The position numbers and the translations under genes were made by a program. Below, in pieces: positions 37,525 through 45,206 of a stretch of DNA of 64,000 bases. The notes under the pieces were generated by a model that worked only from the letters and a program-made list of their open reading frames with translations, made no database searches and was not told the DNA's origin. The stretch covers positions 4,945,001-5,009,000 of the forward strand of contig NZ_CP010836.1 of NCBI RefSeq assembly GCF_000935025.1. Reading direction: 5' to 3'. The stretch's first letter is position 1, and each line of letters opens with the position of its first letter. The DNA comes from Sphingomonas hengshuiensis (lineage in GTDB: Bacteria; Pseudomonadota; Alphaproteobacteria; Sphingomonadales; Sphingomonadaceae).

Positions 37525-37725
37525 ATGAACGAAGTGAGGAGAGAATGGCGGCGGCGCTCGGCCCGAGTCACGCGGATGCGATCGGCAGGCCCCTGCGCGG
37601 CGTGTCGGCGCAGCGCGGCGCCCGGCGCACCCCCACTCGGCTGGACTTGGCTCCGATGGCTCCTAGTGTCTGCGCCATTGCGCGCCGGGCACGTCGTCCG
37701 CGCGCCCCGGAGACTCATTGGATGA
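37525..37725 (+). CDS. Possible small basic leader peptide upstream of IclR
   Basis: A 66-residue reading frame (MNEVRREWRRRSARV at its start, Arg-rich, with a WTWLRWLL stretch) whose TGA overlaps the IclR ATG in an ATGA junction. The same region also reads in the IclR frame from an ATG at 37545 with a good GAGGAGA ribosome binding site. Only one reading can be the main one. The composition is that of a GC-rich shadow, so this may not be a real protein. Confidence 0.25.
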   Translation: MNEVRREWRRRSARVTRMRSAGPCAACRRSAAPGAPPLGWTWLRWLLVSAPLRAGHVVRAPRRLIG

Positions 37726-38528
37726 ACCCCGAAACTGCCCCCGCAGCCGAGGAAAAGCGGCTCAAATATTCGGTTCCCGCGCTCGAAAAGGGGCTCGATA
37801 TCCTAGAATATCTGTCCGAGCAGGCCGTGCCGATGACGCAGGCGCAGCTCGCGCGCGCATTGCGCCGCCAGCCGGGCGAGCTGTTCCGGATGCTCGCCTG
37901 CCTCGAAGGGCGCGGCTATCTCCACCGCGATCCCGCGGCGGGGGGCTATTCGCTTACGCTGCGGCTGTTCGAATTGTCGCGGACGCACAGCCCGCACGAG
38001 GCGCTGCTGCGCGCGGCGCGGCCATTGATGCGCGCGCTGGCCGACGATATCCGCGAATCCTGCCACCTGAGCGTCCTGCATCGCGGCGAGCTGGTGGTGC
38101 TGGCGCAGGAGGAGAGCCCCGAGCCGTTCCGCCTGTCGATCGAAGTGGGATCGCGCCATTCGCCGATGCGCACGACGTCGGGACGCGTGCTGCTCGCCGC
38201 GCTGGATCGCGAGCAGCGCGCCGAGATACTGGGCCGCCAGCGCGAGTGGAAGGCGATGGCGGCGGCCGACAAGAGCGCGTTCGACGCGCGGCTGGAGGCG
38301 ATCCGCGCGGCGGGGCTGGACCAGTCGCTGGGCGAGCGGTTTGCGGGCAGCGCCGATATCGGCGTGCTGGTGGGCCGACCGAGCACGTCGATCACCGCGG
38401 CGCTGACCGTGGCGCGGCTGGTCGAGGCGGGGGGCGAGGACGGGCTGGACCGCGTGCGCGGGGCGCTGCTCCACTGCGCGGCGACGATCTCGCACGATGC
38501 CGGCATCGGGGCAGTCGCGGTCGGATGA
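37722..38528 (+). CDS. IclR-family transcriptional regulator
   Basis: A 268-residue repressor or activator with an N-terminal winged helix (VPALEKGLDILEYLSEQ through RGYLHRDPAAGGYSLT) and a C-terminal IclR effector domain (RESCHLSVLHRGELVVLAQ, HSPMRTTSGRVLLAAL). Residue 1 is put at MNPETA because homologous sequence begins soon after. A longer form from 37545, with 59 extra Arg/Pro-rich residues and a stronger ribosome binding site, cannot be excluded. It leads an operon with a cytosolic binding-fold protein, two oxidoreductases, a GH42 and a GH29 enzyme. Its effector is probably a sugar acid or pathway intermediate. Confidence 0.9.
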   Translation: MNPETAPAAEEKRLKYSVPALEKGLDILEYLSEQAVPMTQAQLARALRRQPGELFRMLACLEGRGYLHRDPAAGGYSLTLRLFELSRTHSPHEALLRAARPLMRALADDIRESCHLSVLHRGELVVLAQEESPEPFRLSIEVGSRHSPMRTTSGRVLLAALDREQRAEILGRQREWKAMAAADKSAFDARLEAIRAAGLDQSLGERFAGSADIGVLVGRPSTSITAALTVARLVEAGGEDGLDRVRGALLHCAATISHDAGIGAVAVG

Positions 38529-39718
38529 CGGAGAAGCGGCTTCGCATCGCGGTCCGCCGCTTCGATCCGTTCGAGCGGGCGATCGCGCGCCAGTTCGCGG
38601 ACTTTGCCGCGGTGGCGGGCGTGGATGCCGCGATCGACATCGTGCCGATGGAGCTGAACGCGCTGCATGCCACGCTGTTCACCGAGCGAGGGCTTGGCGA
38701 TGGCAGCTTCGACATCGCGTTCCTCAACACCGACTGGCTGGCCGAGGCGCAGGCGGGCGGGCTGATCGAGGATCTGGCGCCGTGGCTGGAAAAGGCGCCG
38801 ATCGCTGATTTTCCGGAGGCGTGGAGCCCGTCGCTTACGGGGTTGCAGCGCTTCTCCGGCGGGTTTTGGGGGATGCCGTACCATGACGGGCCCGAATGCC
38901 TGATCTACCGCCGGGACCTGCTCGAACAGGCGGGGCTCGACGTGCCGCAGAGCTGGGAGGCGTTCCATGACGCCGCGCGGGCGCTGGACGATCCGGCGAA
39001 CGGCGTCAGCGGCACCGTGCTTGCGCTGTTTCCCGACGGGCATAACGGTTTCTACGATTTCTGCATCCACATCTGGTCGCGCGGCGGGGCGCCGTTCGAT
39101 GCGGCTGGGCGTCCGTGCTTTGTCGGGGCCGAGGCGGAGGCGGCGCTGGATTTTCTCCGCACGCTGGCGCGCGATCGCGGCGCGGTGCCCGTCGATTGCG
39201 CCGATCTGGACAGCGTCGCGGCGGGGCTGCGCTTCTGCGAGGGGCGCGTGGCGATGATGGCGAACTGGTTCGGATTCGCGGCGCTGGGCGAGGCGGCGGA
39301 CAGCCCGGTGCGCGGGCGGATCGATGTCGCGCCGCTGCCCAAGGGAGCGGGCGGCGAGAGCGTCTCGCTCAACGTGTTCTGGGTGCTGGCGATCGGCGCG
39401 GGGAGCGCGAACAAGCCGATGGCGTGGGATTTCCTGCGCCACTGCGCGACCGCGGCGATGGACCGGATCACCACCGACGAAGGCGCGATCGGCGTGCGGC
39501 GTTCGACCTGGGCCGATCCGGACGTGAACGCGCGCGTGCCCTATGCGCACCGGCTCGACTGGCTGCACGCGCATGCCCGGCATATCCCGGTGCGCCCGGA
39601 CATTGTCGCGATCAGCGCGATCGTCGACGACATGATCGGCGCGGCGATCGGCAGCGACCGCCCGACACGCGATCTGCTCGCCGAGGCGCAGGCGCGGGCC
39701 GAGGCGCTGGCAGGGTGA
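38525..39718 (+). CDS. Substrate-binding-protein fold without signal peptide (2)
   Basis: A 397-residue protein with the family 1 solute-binding fold and no export signal; it begins MTEKRLRIAVRRFDPFERA. Family landmarks are FDIAFLNTDWLAEAQAGGLIEDL, GGFWGMPYHDGPECLIYRRDLL, VPQSWEAFHDAARAL and VSLNVFWVLAIGAGSANKPMAW. It is a distant relative of the protein at 26904-28043, which lacks a signal in the same way. It overlaps the IclR gene by 4 bases and the next gene by 4. No ABC permease adjoins. A cytosolic sensor, carrier or enzyme role is inferred; a periplasmic role is unlikely. Confidence 0.8.
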   Translation: MTEKRLRIAVRRFDPFERAIARQFADFAAVAGVDAAIDIVPMELNALHATLFTERGLGDGSFDIAFLNTDWLAEAQAGGLIEDLAPWLEKAPIADFPEAWSPSLTGLQRFSGGFWGMPYHDGPECLIYRRDLLEQAGLDVPQSWEAFHDAARALDDPANGVSGTVLALFPDGHNGFYDFCIHIWSRGGAPFDAAGRPCFVGAEAEAALDFLRTLARDRGAVPVDCADLDSVAAGLRFCEGRVAMMANWFGFAALGEAADSPVRGRIDVAPLPKGAGGESVSLNVFWVLAIGAGSANKPMAWDFLRHCATAAMDRITTDEGAIGVRRSTWADPDVNARVPYAHRLDWLHAHARHIPVRPDIVAISAIVDDMIGAAIGSDRPTRDLLAEAQARAEALAG

Positions 39719-40773
39719 GCGAGACGCCGCTCCGCCAGCGCTGGGCGATGCCCGCGGCGCCGCGCCCGATCGTGATATTGGGCACCGGCGGGATCGTTCG
39801 CGACGCGCATCTTCCCGCCTATCGCAGCGCAGGGTTCGAGGTCGCCGGGCTGTACGACCGCGACGTCGCCCGCGCCGAGGCGCTGGCGGCGGAATGGGGC
39901 ATTGCGCGGGTGTTCGGATCGGTCGAGGAGGCCGTGGCGTGTGACGCGGTGTTCGACATCGCCGCGCCGCCGACAGCGCATGCCGAGCTGCTGGGCGCAT
40001 TGCCGCGCGGCGCAGTGGCGCTGATCCAGAAGCCGTTCGGGCGCGACCTGGCGATGGCGACGGCGCTGCGCGACCTGGCGCATGCGCGCGGGCTGACCGT
40101 TGCGGTGAATTTCCAGTTGCGGTTCGCGCCGATGATGCTCGCGCTGCGCGACGCGCTGGCGCGTGGGCATTTCGGGACGCTGACCGAGATCGAAGTGCAT
40201 CTGAACCTCGTCACGCCATGGCATTTGTTCCCGCATCTACGCGCCGATGCGCGGGTCGAGATCCTCAGCCACTCGATCCATTATCTCGACGCGATCCGGG
40301 CGCTCGCCGGAAGCCCGGCGGCGGTGTTCGCGCGCTCCTATGGCCATCCGTCGAGCGCGCTTGCGCCGACCCGGACCAGCGCGATCCTCGATTATGGCGA
40401 CATGCTGCGCGTCACGCTGTCGATCAACCACCATCATGATTTCGGGCGCCGCTTTCAGGACGCCAGCTTTCGCGTCGAGGGGAGCGACGGCGCGGCGATG
40501 GTCAAGCTGGGCGTGTTGCTCGACTATCCGACCGGCGAGCCCGACGAATTGTGGCTGGCGCGGCGCGGCGGCGACTGGGCGCAGCTGCCGCTGGCGGGCG
40601 GATGGTTTCCCGACGCCTTTGTCGGCCCGATGGCCAATCTCCAGCGCTTCGCCGCGGGCGAGGATGCCGTGCTGGAAACGCATGTCGACGATGCCTGGCG
40701 CACGATGGCGCTGGTCGAGGCCTGTTACCAATCGATGGACCTGGCCGGAATGCCGGTCGCTGGGAGCGAATAG
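39715..40773 (+). CDS. Gfo/Idh/MocA oxidoreductase
   Basis: A 352-residue NAD(P)-dependent sugar dehydrogenase. The Rossmann motif is VILGTGGIVRDAHLPAY, IQKPFGRD holds the EKP-like Lys, and SHSIHYLDAIRALAG holds the candidate catalytic His. The C-terminal alpha/beta domain is complete. The GTG start overlaps the previous stop; MPAAPRP at 39748 is an alternative. In an apiose pathway this family supplies D-apiose dehydrogenase (ApsD), and in others fucose, galactose or rhamnose dehydrogenases, so the assignment stays open. It ends directly against the SDR start. Confidence 0.88.
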   Translation: MSETPLRQRWAMPAAPRPIVILGTGGIVRDAHLPAYRSAGFEVAGLYDRDVARAEALAAEWGIARVFGSVEEAVACDAVFDIAAPPTAHAELLGALPRGAVALIQKPFGRDLAMATALRDLAHARGLTVAVNFQLRFAPMMLALRDALARGHFGTLTEIEVHLNLVTPWHLFPHLRADARVEILSHSIHYLDAIRALAGSPAAVFARSYGHPSSALAPTRTSAILDYGDMLRVTLSINHHHDFGRRFQDASFRVEGSDGAAMVKLGVLLDYPTGEPDELWLARRGGDWAQLPLAGGWFPDAFVGPMANLQRFAAGEDAVLETHVDDAWRTMALVEACYQSMDLAGMPVAGSE

Positions 40774-41505
40774 ATGACGCAATTGAACGGTCGCACGGTG
40801 CTGGTCACCGCCGCGGCCCAGGGTATCGGCCGCGCCTCCGCGCTGGCGTTCGCAGCGGCGGGCGCCGACGTCGTTGCAACCGACATCGACGAGGCCCGGC
40901 TGGAGGACCTCGCGGGGCTCCCCCGTATCCGGACCGAGCGGCTCAACGTGCTCGACGATGTCGCGGTCGACCGGCTGTTCGACGCGATCGAGGGCGTCGA
41001 CATCCTCTTCAACTGCGCCGGGGTGGTCCATGACGGCGCGGTTGCCGAGATGACCGACAACGACCTCGATTTCGCGTTCGACCTCAACGTCAAGGCGATG
41101 GTCCGCACGATTCGCGCGGCATTGCCGTACATGATCCGTAAGCGCGACGGCGCGATCGTCAACATGGCGTCGGTGGCGTCGAGCGTGAAGGGCGTGCCCA
41201 ATCGCTGCGCCTATTCGGTGACCAAGGCGGCGGTGGTCGGGCTGACCAAGTCCGTTGCTGCGGATTATGTTGCGCACAATATCCGCTGCAACGCGATCTG
41301 CCCCGGCACCGTCGACACCCCCTCGCTCAACCAGCGCATCGCCAAGGCGGGGACGCTGGAGGAAACGCGGGCAGCATTCGTCGCGCGCCAGCCGATCGGG
41401 CGGTTCGGATCGCCCGAGGAGATTGCCGACCTGGCCGTCTATCTGGCGGGCGCCGGATATACGACGGGGCAGATCCATGTGATCGACGGCGGATGGACCG
41501 CATGA
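40774..41505 (+). CDS. BDH2-like SDR dehydrogenase (2-keto-3-deoxy-L-fuconate type)
   Basis: A 243-residue short-chain dehydrogenase with the cofactor motif TAAAQGIGRA (13-22) and catalytic Ser133, Tyr147 and Lys151 (CAYSVTKAA). The sequence MASVASSVKGVPNRC and PGTVDTPSLNQRI are hallmarks of the BDH2/DHRS6 group, whose bacterial members include 2-keto-3-deoxy-L-fuconate dehydrogenase. With an alpha-L-fucosidase two genes downstream, that role is the best guess; rhamnose or another deoxysugar acid is possible. Its stop overlaps the next start (ATGA). Confidence 0.9.
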   Translation: MTQLNGRTVLVTAAAQGIGRASALAFAAAGADVVATDIDEARLEDLAGLPRIRTERLNVLDDVAVDRLFDAIEGVDILFNCAGVVHDGAVAEMTDNDLDFAFDLNVKAMVRTIRAALPYMIRKRDGAIVNMASVASSVKGVPNRCAYSVTKAAVVGLTKSVAADYVAHNIRCNAICPGTVDTPSLNQRIAKAGTLEETRAAFVARQPIGRFGSPEEIADLAVYLAGAGYTTGQIHVIDGGWTA

Positions 41506-43577
41506 GGCGCGGTCTCTTCGCGATCGCGATCGCACTGGCCGCCGCCGTGACTCCCGCGACCGCGGCGCCGCACCAGGCGCGTTCTGCGCCCACGGTCCAG
41601 TCCGAGCGGCTATGGCTGGGTTCGGCCTGGTATCCCGAGCAATGGCCCGAGGAGGCGTGGGAACAGGACCTGATCCTGATGAAGCGCCACGGCGCCAATG
41701 TCGTGCGGATCGGCGAATTCGCCTGGGCACGGATGGAGCCCGAGGAGGGGCGCATCGACCTCGACTGGCTGGCGCGGGCCGTGGCGCTGGCGCGCAAGCA
41801 CGGGTTGAAGGTGGTGTTGTGTACGCCGACCAACACGCCCCCCGCCTGGCTGACCACGCGCTATCCCGACACGCTGCGGATCGACGGTGCGGGGGTGCAG
41901 CTGGGCCATGGCGGGCGGCGCCAATTCTCGATCGCCAGCCCGCGCTACCGCGAATTCTCGCGCAAGATCGTTGCGGCGATGGCGGAGCGCTTTGGGCGCG
42001 ATCCCGATGTGATCGGGTGGCAGATCGACAATGAATATACCGACGAATCCTATGATCCGGCAGCGCGCGCGGCATGGGGCGCGTGGCTGAAGGCGCGGTT
42101 CGGGACGCTGGACGCGCTCAACGCCGCATGGACGACGCAATATTGGTCGCAGACCTATAGCGACTGGACGCAGGTGCCGTTCAACGACCGGCCGGGCAAT
42201 CCCGGCTGGATGCTCGAGCTGAAGCGCTTCATCACTGCGACCTGGGTCGATTTCCAGAAGAACCAGCTCGACGCGATCCGCGCGCGGGCGCGAAACGGGC
42301 AGTTCGTCACCACCAATCTGGGCGGGCTGGGCTGGGCGAACCGGTTCGATCGCTACGCCATCAACCGCGACCTCGATATGGCGTCGTGGGACAATTATGT
42401 CGGCACCGGCCATCTCGAGCCCTATCGCAACGGTGCCACCCATGACCTGGCCCGCGGATGGAAGCGGCGCAATTTCTGGGTGATGGAGGCGCAGCCGGGG
42501 TTCGTGAACTGGGCGGGCGTGTCGAACATCCTCGATCGCGGCGAGACCCGCGCGATGGCGTGGCACATGGTCGGGCACGGCGCCGACGCCGTGCTGTGGT
42601 GGCAATGGCGACCGGCGCTCAACGGGCAGGAGCAATATCACGGATCTCTGCTCGGTCCCGACGGCGCGCCCTTGCCCTTTTACGCCGAGGCCGCCGAACT
42701 GGGGCGCGATTTCGCCAAGGCATCGCCGGATGTCGCGGGCACCCAGCCGGTGTCGCAGGTCGCGATCCTCCAGGATTATGACAGCCGCTGGGCGATCGAT
42801 TTCCAGCTGCACCATCGCGATTACGACCAGATTAAGCTGCTGCTCGATTATTATCGCCCGCTCAAGGACCGGCTGGGCGCGGTCGACATCGTCGAGGCGG
42901 CGGGGCCGCTGGATGGGTATCGCATCGCCTTTGCGCCGAGCCTGAACCTCATCACCGAGGCGATGGCGACGCGGCTCAGCGCCTGGGTGCGCGGCGGCGG
43001 GCACCTGGTCCTCGGTCCGCGATCGGGGATGAAGGACGCGTATAACCGGCTGACCGTGCAGCGCCAGCCGGGGCCGCTGGCCGAGCTGCTGGGCGGGCGC
43101 GTCGAGCAATTCTATGCGCTGGACGAACAGGTGCCGGTGACCGACGCGGCGGGCGGCGCGACTGCGCGGATCTGGGCCGAGCAGTTGTCGGTCAAGGCGC
43201 CCGATACGCAGGTGCTGATGCGCTATGGCGCCGCCAATGGCTGGCTCGACGGCGAGCCCGCCGCGATCACCCGCGCGGTGGGCGAGGGGCGGATCACTTA
43301 TCTCGGCACGATGCTCGACGAGGTGGCGATGCGCCGCTTCGTCGAGGGACAGATGCAGGCGGCGGGCGTCGCGATGCTCGATCGGCTGCCCGAAGGCGTC
43401 GAGCGGATGACCCGCACCGGCAAGGATCGCGAGATCACGATCCTGGTCAACCACGGCAAGACCCCGCGCACCATCGCGCTGCCGACGCCGCTGCGCGACG
43501 TGCTGAAGGGCGGGACCGTAAGCGAGGTCGCGCTGGGCGCCTATGGCGTCGCGGTGCTCGGCACGCGGCGCCGCTGA
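41502..43577 (+). CDS. Exported GH42 beta-galactosidase 1
   Basis: A 691-residue GH42 enzyme. A Sec signal ends near PATAAP. The (beta/alpha)8 domain opens GSAWYPEQWPEEAWEQDL, and the acid/base Glu178 is in GWQIDNEY. The nucleophile Glu lies in FWVMEAQPG. A trimerisation-type domain (RGGGHLVLGPRSGMKD) and a C-terminal beta domain follow. It removes terminal beta-D-galactose or alpha-L-arabinopyranose. It is a close paralogue of the gene at 48641. It shares an ATGA overlap with the SDR and is followed 21 bases on by the fucosidase. Confidence 0.93.
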   Translation: MRRGLFAIAIALAAAVTPATAAPHQARSAPTVQSERLWLGSAWYPEQWPEEAWEQDLILMKRHGANVVRIGEFAWARMEPEEGRIDLDWLARAVALARKHGLKVVLCTPTNTPPAWLTTRYPDTLRIDGAGVQLGHGGRRQFSIASPRYREFSRKIVAAMAERFGRDPDVIGWQIDNEYTDESYDPAARAAWGAWLKARFGTLDALNAAWTTQYWSQTYSDWTQVPFNDRPGNPGWMLELKRFITATWVDFQKNQLDAIRARARNGQFVTTNLGGLGWANRFDRYAINRDLDMASWDNYVGTGHLEPYRNGATHDLARGWKRRNFWVMEAQPGFVNWAGVSNILDRGETRAMAWHMVGHGADAVLWWQWRPALNGQEQYHGSLLGPDGAPLPFYAEAAELGRDFAKASPDVAGTQPVSQVAILQDYDSRWAIDFQLHHRDYDQIKLLLDYYRPLKDRLGAVDIVEAAGPLDGYRIAFAPSLNLITEAMATRLSAWVRGGGHLVLGPRSGMKDAYNRLTVQRQPGPLAELLGGRVEQFYALDEQVPVTDAAGGATARIWAEQLSVKAPDTQVLMRYGAANGWLDGEPAAITRAVGEGRITYLGTMLDEVAMRRFVEGQMQAAGVAMLDRLPEGVERMTRTGKDREITILVNHGKTPRTIALPTPLRDVLKGGTVSEVALGAYGVAVLGTRRR

Positions 43578-43598
43578 ACCCTGTAATTGGAGAAGGAT

Positions 43599-45206
43599 AT
43601 GCCGATGCGCCCCTGGATGCGCCTGTCGCTCGTCACCGCAGCGTCGCTGCTCGCCGTTCAAGCGGCATCGGCGCAGACCTACAAGACCGAAGCCGTCGAC
43701 CGGCAGGTCGCCGCAGTCGAGGCCAAGCTGAAGCGTGGTACGTTGAAGCCCGACTGGGAGTCGCTGGGCGGGTTCCGCGCGCCTGAATGGTTTCGCGACG
43801 CCAAGTTCGGCATCTTCATCCATTGGGGCCCCTATGCGGTGCCGGGGTTCGCGAACGAATGGTATTCGCGCAACATGTATGTGCCGGGGAACACGGCCTT
43901 CACCTATCACCAGAATGTGTACGGGCCGCAGTCGCGCTTTGGCTACAAGGATTTCATTCCGCAGTTCAAGGCGGAGCGGTTCGATCCCGCGGGGTGGATC
44001 GCGCTCTTCAAACAGGCAGGCGCGCGCTATGTGATCCCGGTCGCCGAGCACTGCGACGGCTTTGCGATGTACGCCAGCGGCATGACCGACTGGAACGCGG
44101 TCGCGATGGGGCCGAAGCGTGACGTGACCGGCGAGCTGGCCCAGGCGACGCGCGCGGCGGGGCTGCATTTCGGGCTGTCGTCGCACCGCGCCGAACATTA
44201 TTGGTGGTATAATGCCGGTCGCGGCTATGACAGCGACGTCAACGATCCGCGCTATGCCGGGCTCTATGGCCCCGCCGCGCCGCGCACGCTGCCCGCCGAC
44301 AGCCCCGACAGCGAACCGCATCCGAGCCATCTGGAGAATTGGCAGCCGCCCGACGACGCCTTTCTGCGCGACTGGCTGGCGCGATCGACCGAGCTGGTCG
44401 ACAAATATCATCCCGAGCTGATCTATCTCGACTGGTGGACGATGGCGCCGCGCTTCGACCCCTATCTGCGCAAGCTCACCGCCTATTATTACAACGAGGC
44501 CAAGGCACGCGGGCAGGGGCCGGCGATCACGTACAAGGGCGAGCATTTCCCCGCCAACGCCGCGTTGCTCGACATCGAGCGCGGCAAGCTCGATTCGATG
44601 CGGCTGCTGCCGTGGCAGACCGATACCTCGGTCAGCATCGGCAGCTGGGGCTATGCCCAGAACGACCGCTATCGCACCGCCAAGTCGCTGGTCGGCGACC
44701 TGATCGACATCGTGTCGAAGAACGGCAATCTGCTGCTCAATGTCGGCCCGCGCGCCGATGGCACGATTCCGGAAGAGGCGGCGAGCGTGCTGCGCGGAAT
44801 CGGCGCGTGGCTGGCGGTGAACGGCGAGGCGATTTACGATACGCGGCCATGGAAATATTATGGCGAAGGCACGACCTTTGCCGCCACCGGCGAGAAGTCG
44901 GAAAGCGCGAACAAGACGTTCACGTCGTCCGACATCCGCTTCACGACGCGCGGCGAGACGCTGTACGCGATGGGGCTCGATCGCCCGGCGGATGGGCGCG
45001 TGCTGATCAAGACGCTGTACGCCGGCACCCCCTATCTGGAGCGCCCGATCGCCTCGATCGAAGTGCTGGGCGGAAGCGCCGTCGCGTGGCAGCAGACCGC
45101 CAAGGGGCTGGCGATAACGCTTCCGGCCGCAAACGACGCGGAGCGCATGCCCTATGCGCTCCGCATCCGCTTCGCCCCCGGCGGACGGGCGGTCAGCGCC
45201 CGCTGA
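43599..45206 (+). CDS. Exported GH29 alpha-L-fucosidase
   Basis: A 535-residue fucosidase with a Sec signal (cleavage near AASAQ). The catalytic (beta/alpha)8 barrel has WFRDAKFGIFIHWGPYAVP, AEHCDGFAMYAS and the nucleophile Asp in LIYLDWWTM. NLLLNVGPRADGTIPEEA ends the barrel, and a beta-sandwich follows. The ATG at 43599 is preceded by TTGGAGAAGG; Met3 is an alternative. Last gene of the IclR operon. Fucose and 2-O-methylfucose occur on rhamnogalacturonan II side chains. The gene ends convergently, overlapping the GH106 gene by 14 bases. Confidence 0.95.
   Translation: MPMRPWMRLSLVTAASLLAVQAASAQTYKTEAVDRQVAAVEAKLKRGTLKPDWESLGGFRAPEWFRDAKFGIFIHWGPYAVPGFANEWYSRNMYVPGNTAFTYHQNVYGPQSRFGYKDFIPQFKAERFDPAGWIALFKQAGARYVIPVAEHCDGFAMYASGMTDWNAVAMGPKRDVTGELAQATRAAGLHFGLSSHRAEHYWWYNAGRGYDSDVNDPRYAGLYGPAAPRTLPADSPDSEPHPSHLENWQPPDDAFLRDWLARSTELVDKYHPELIYLDWWTMAPRFDPYLRKLTAYYYNEAKARGQGPAITYKGEHFPANAALLDIERGKLDSMRLLPWQTDTSVSIGSWGYAQNDRYRTAKSLVGDLIDIVSKNGNLLLNVGPRADGTIPEEAASVLRGIGAWLAVNGEAIYDTRPWKYYGEGTTFAATGEKSESANKTFTSSDIRFTTRGETLYAMGLDRPADGRVLIKTLYAGTPYLERPIASIEVLGGSAVAWQQTAKGLAITLPAANDAERMPYALRIRFAPGGRAVSAR

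Noticed and set aside
37725..39715. Long Arg/Gly/Ala-rich frame running across the IclR and binding-protein genes as one fusion protein
   Set aside because: It is the third-frame shadow of IclR joined to the true second gene; the ATG at 38525 in an ATGA junction is the proper start.
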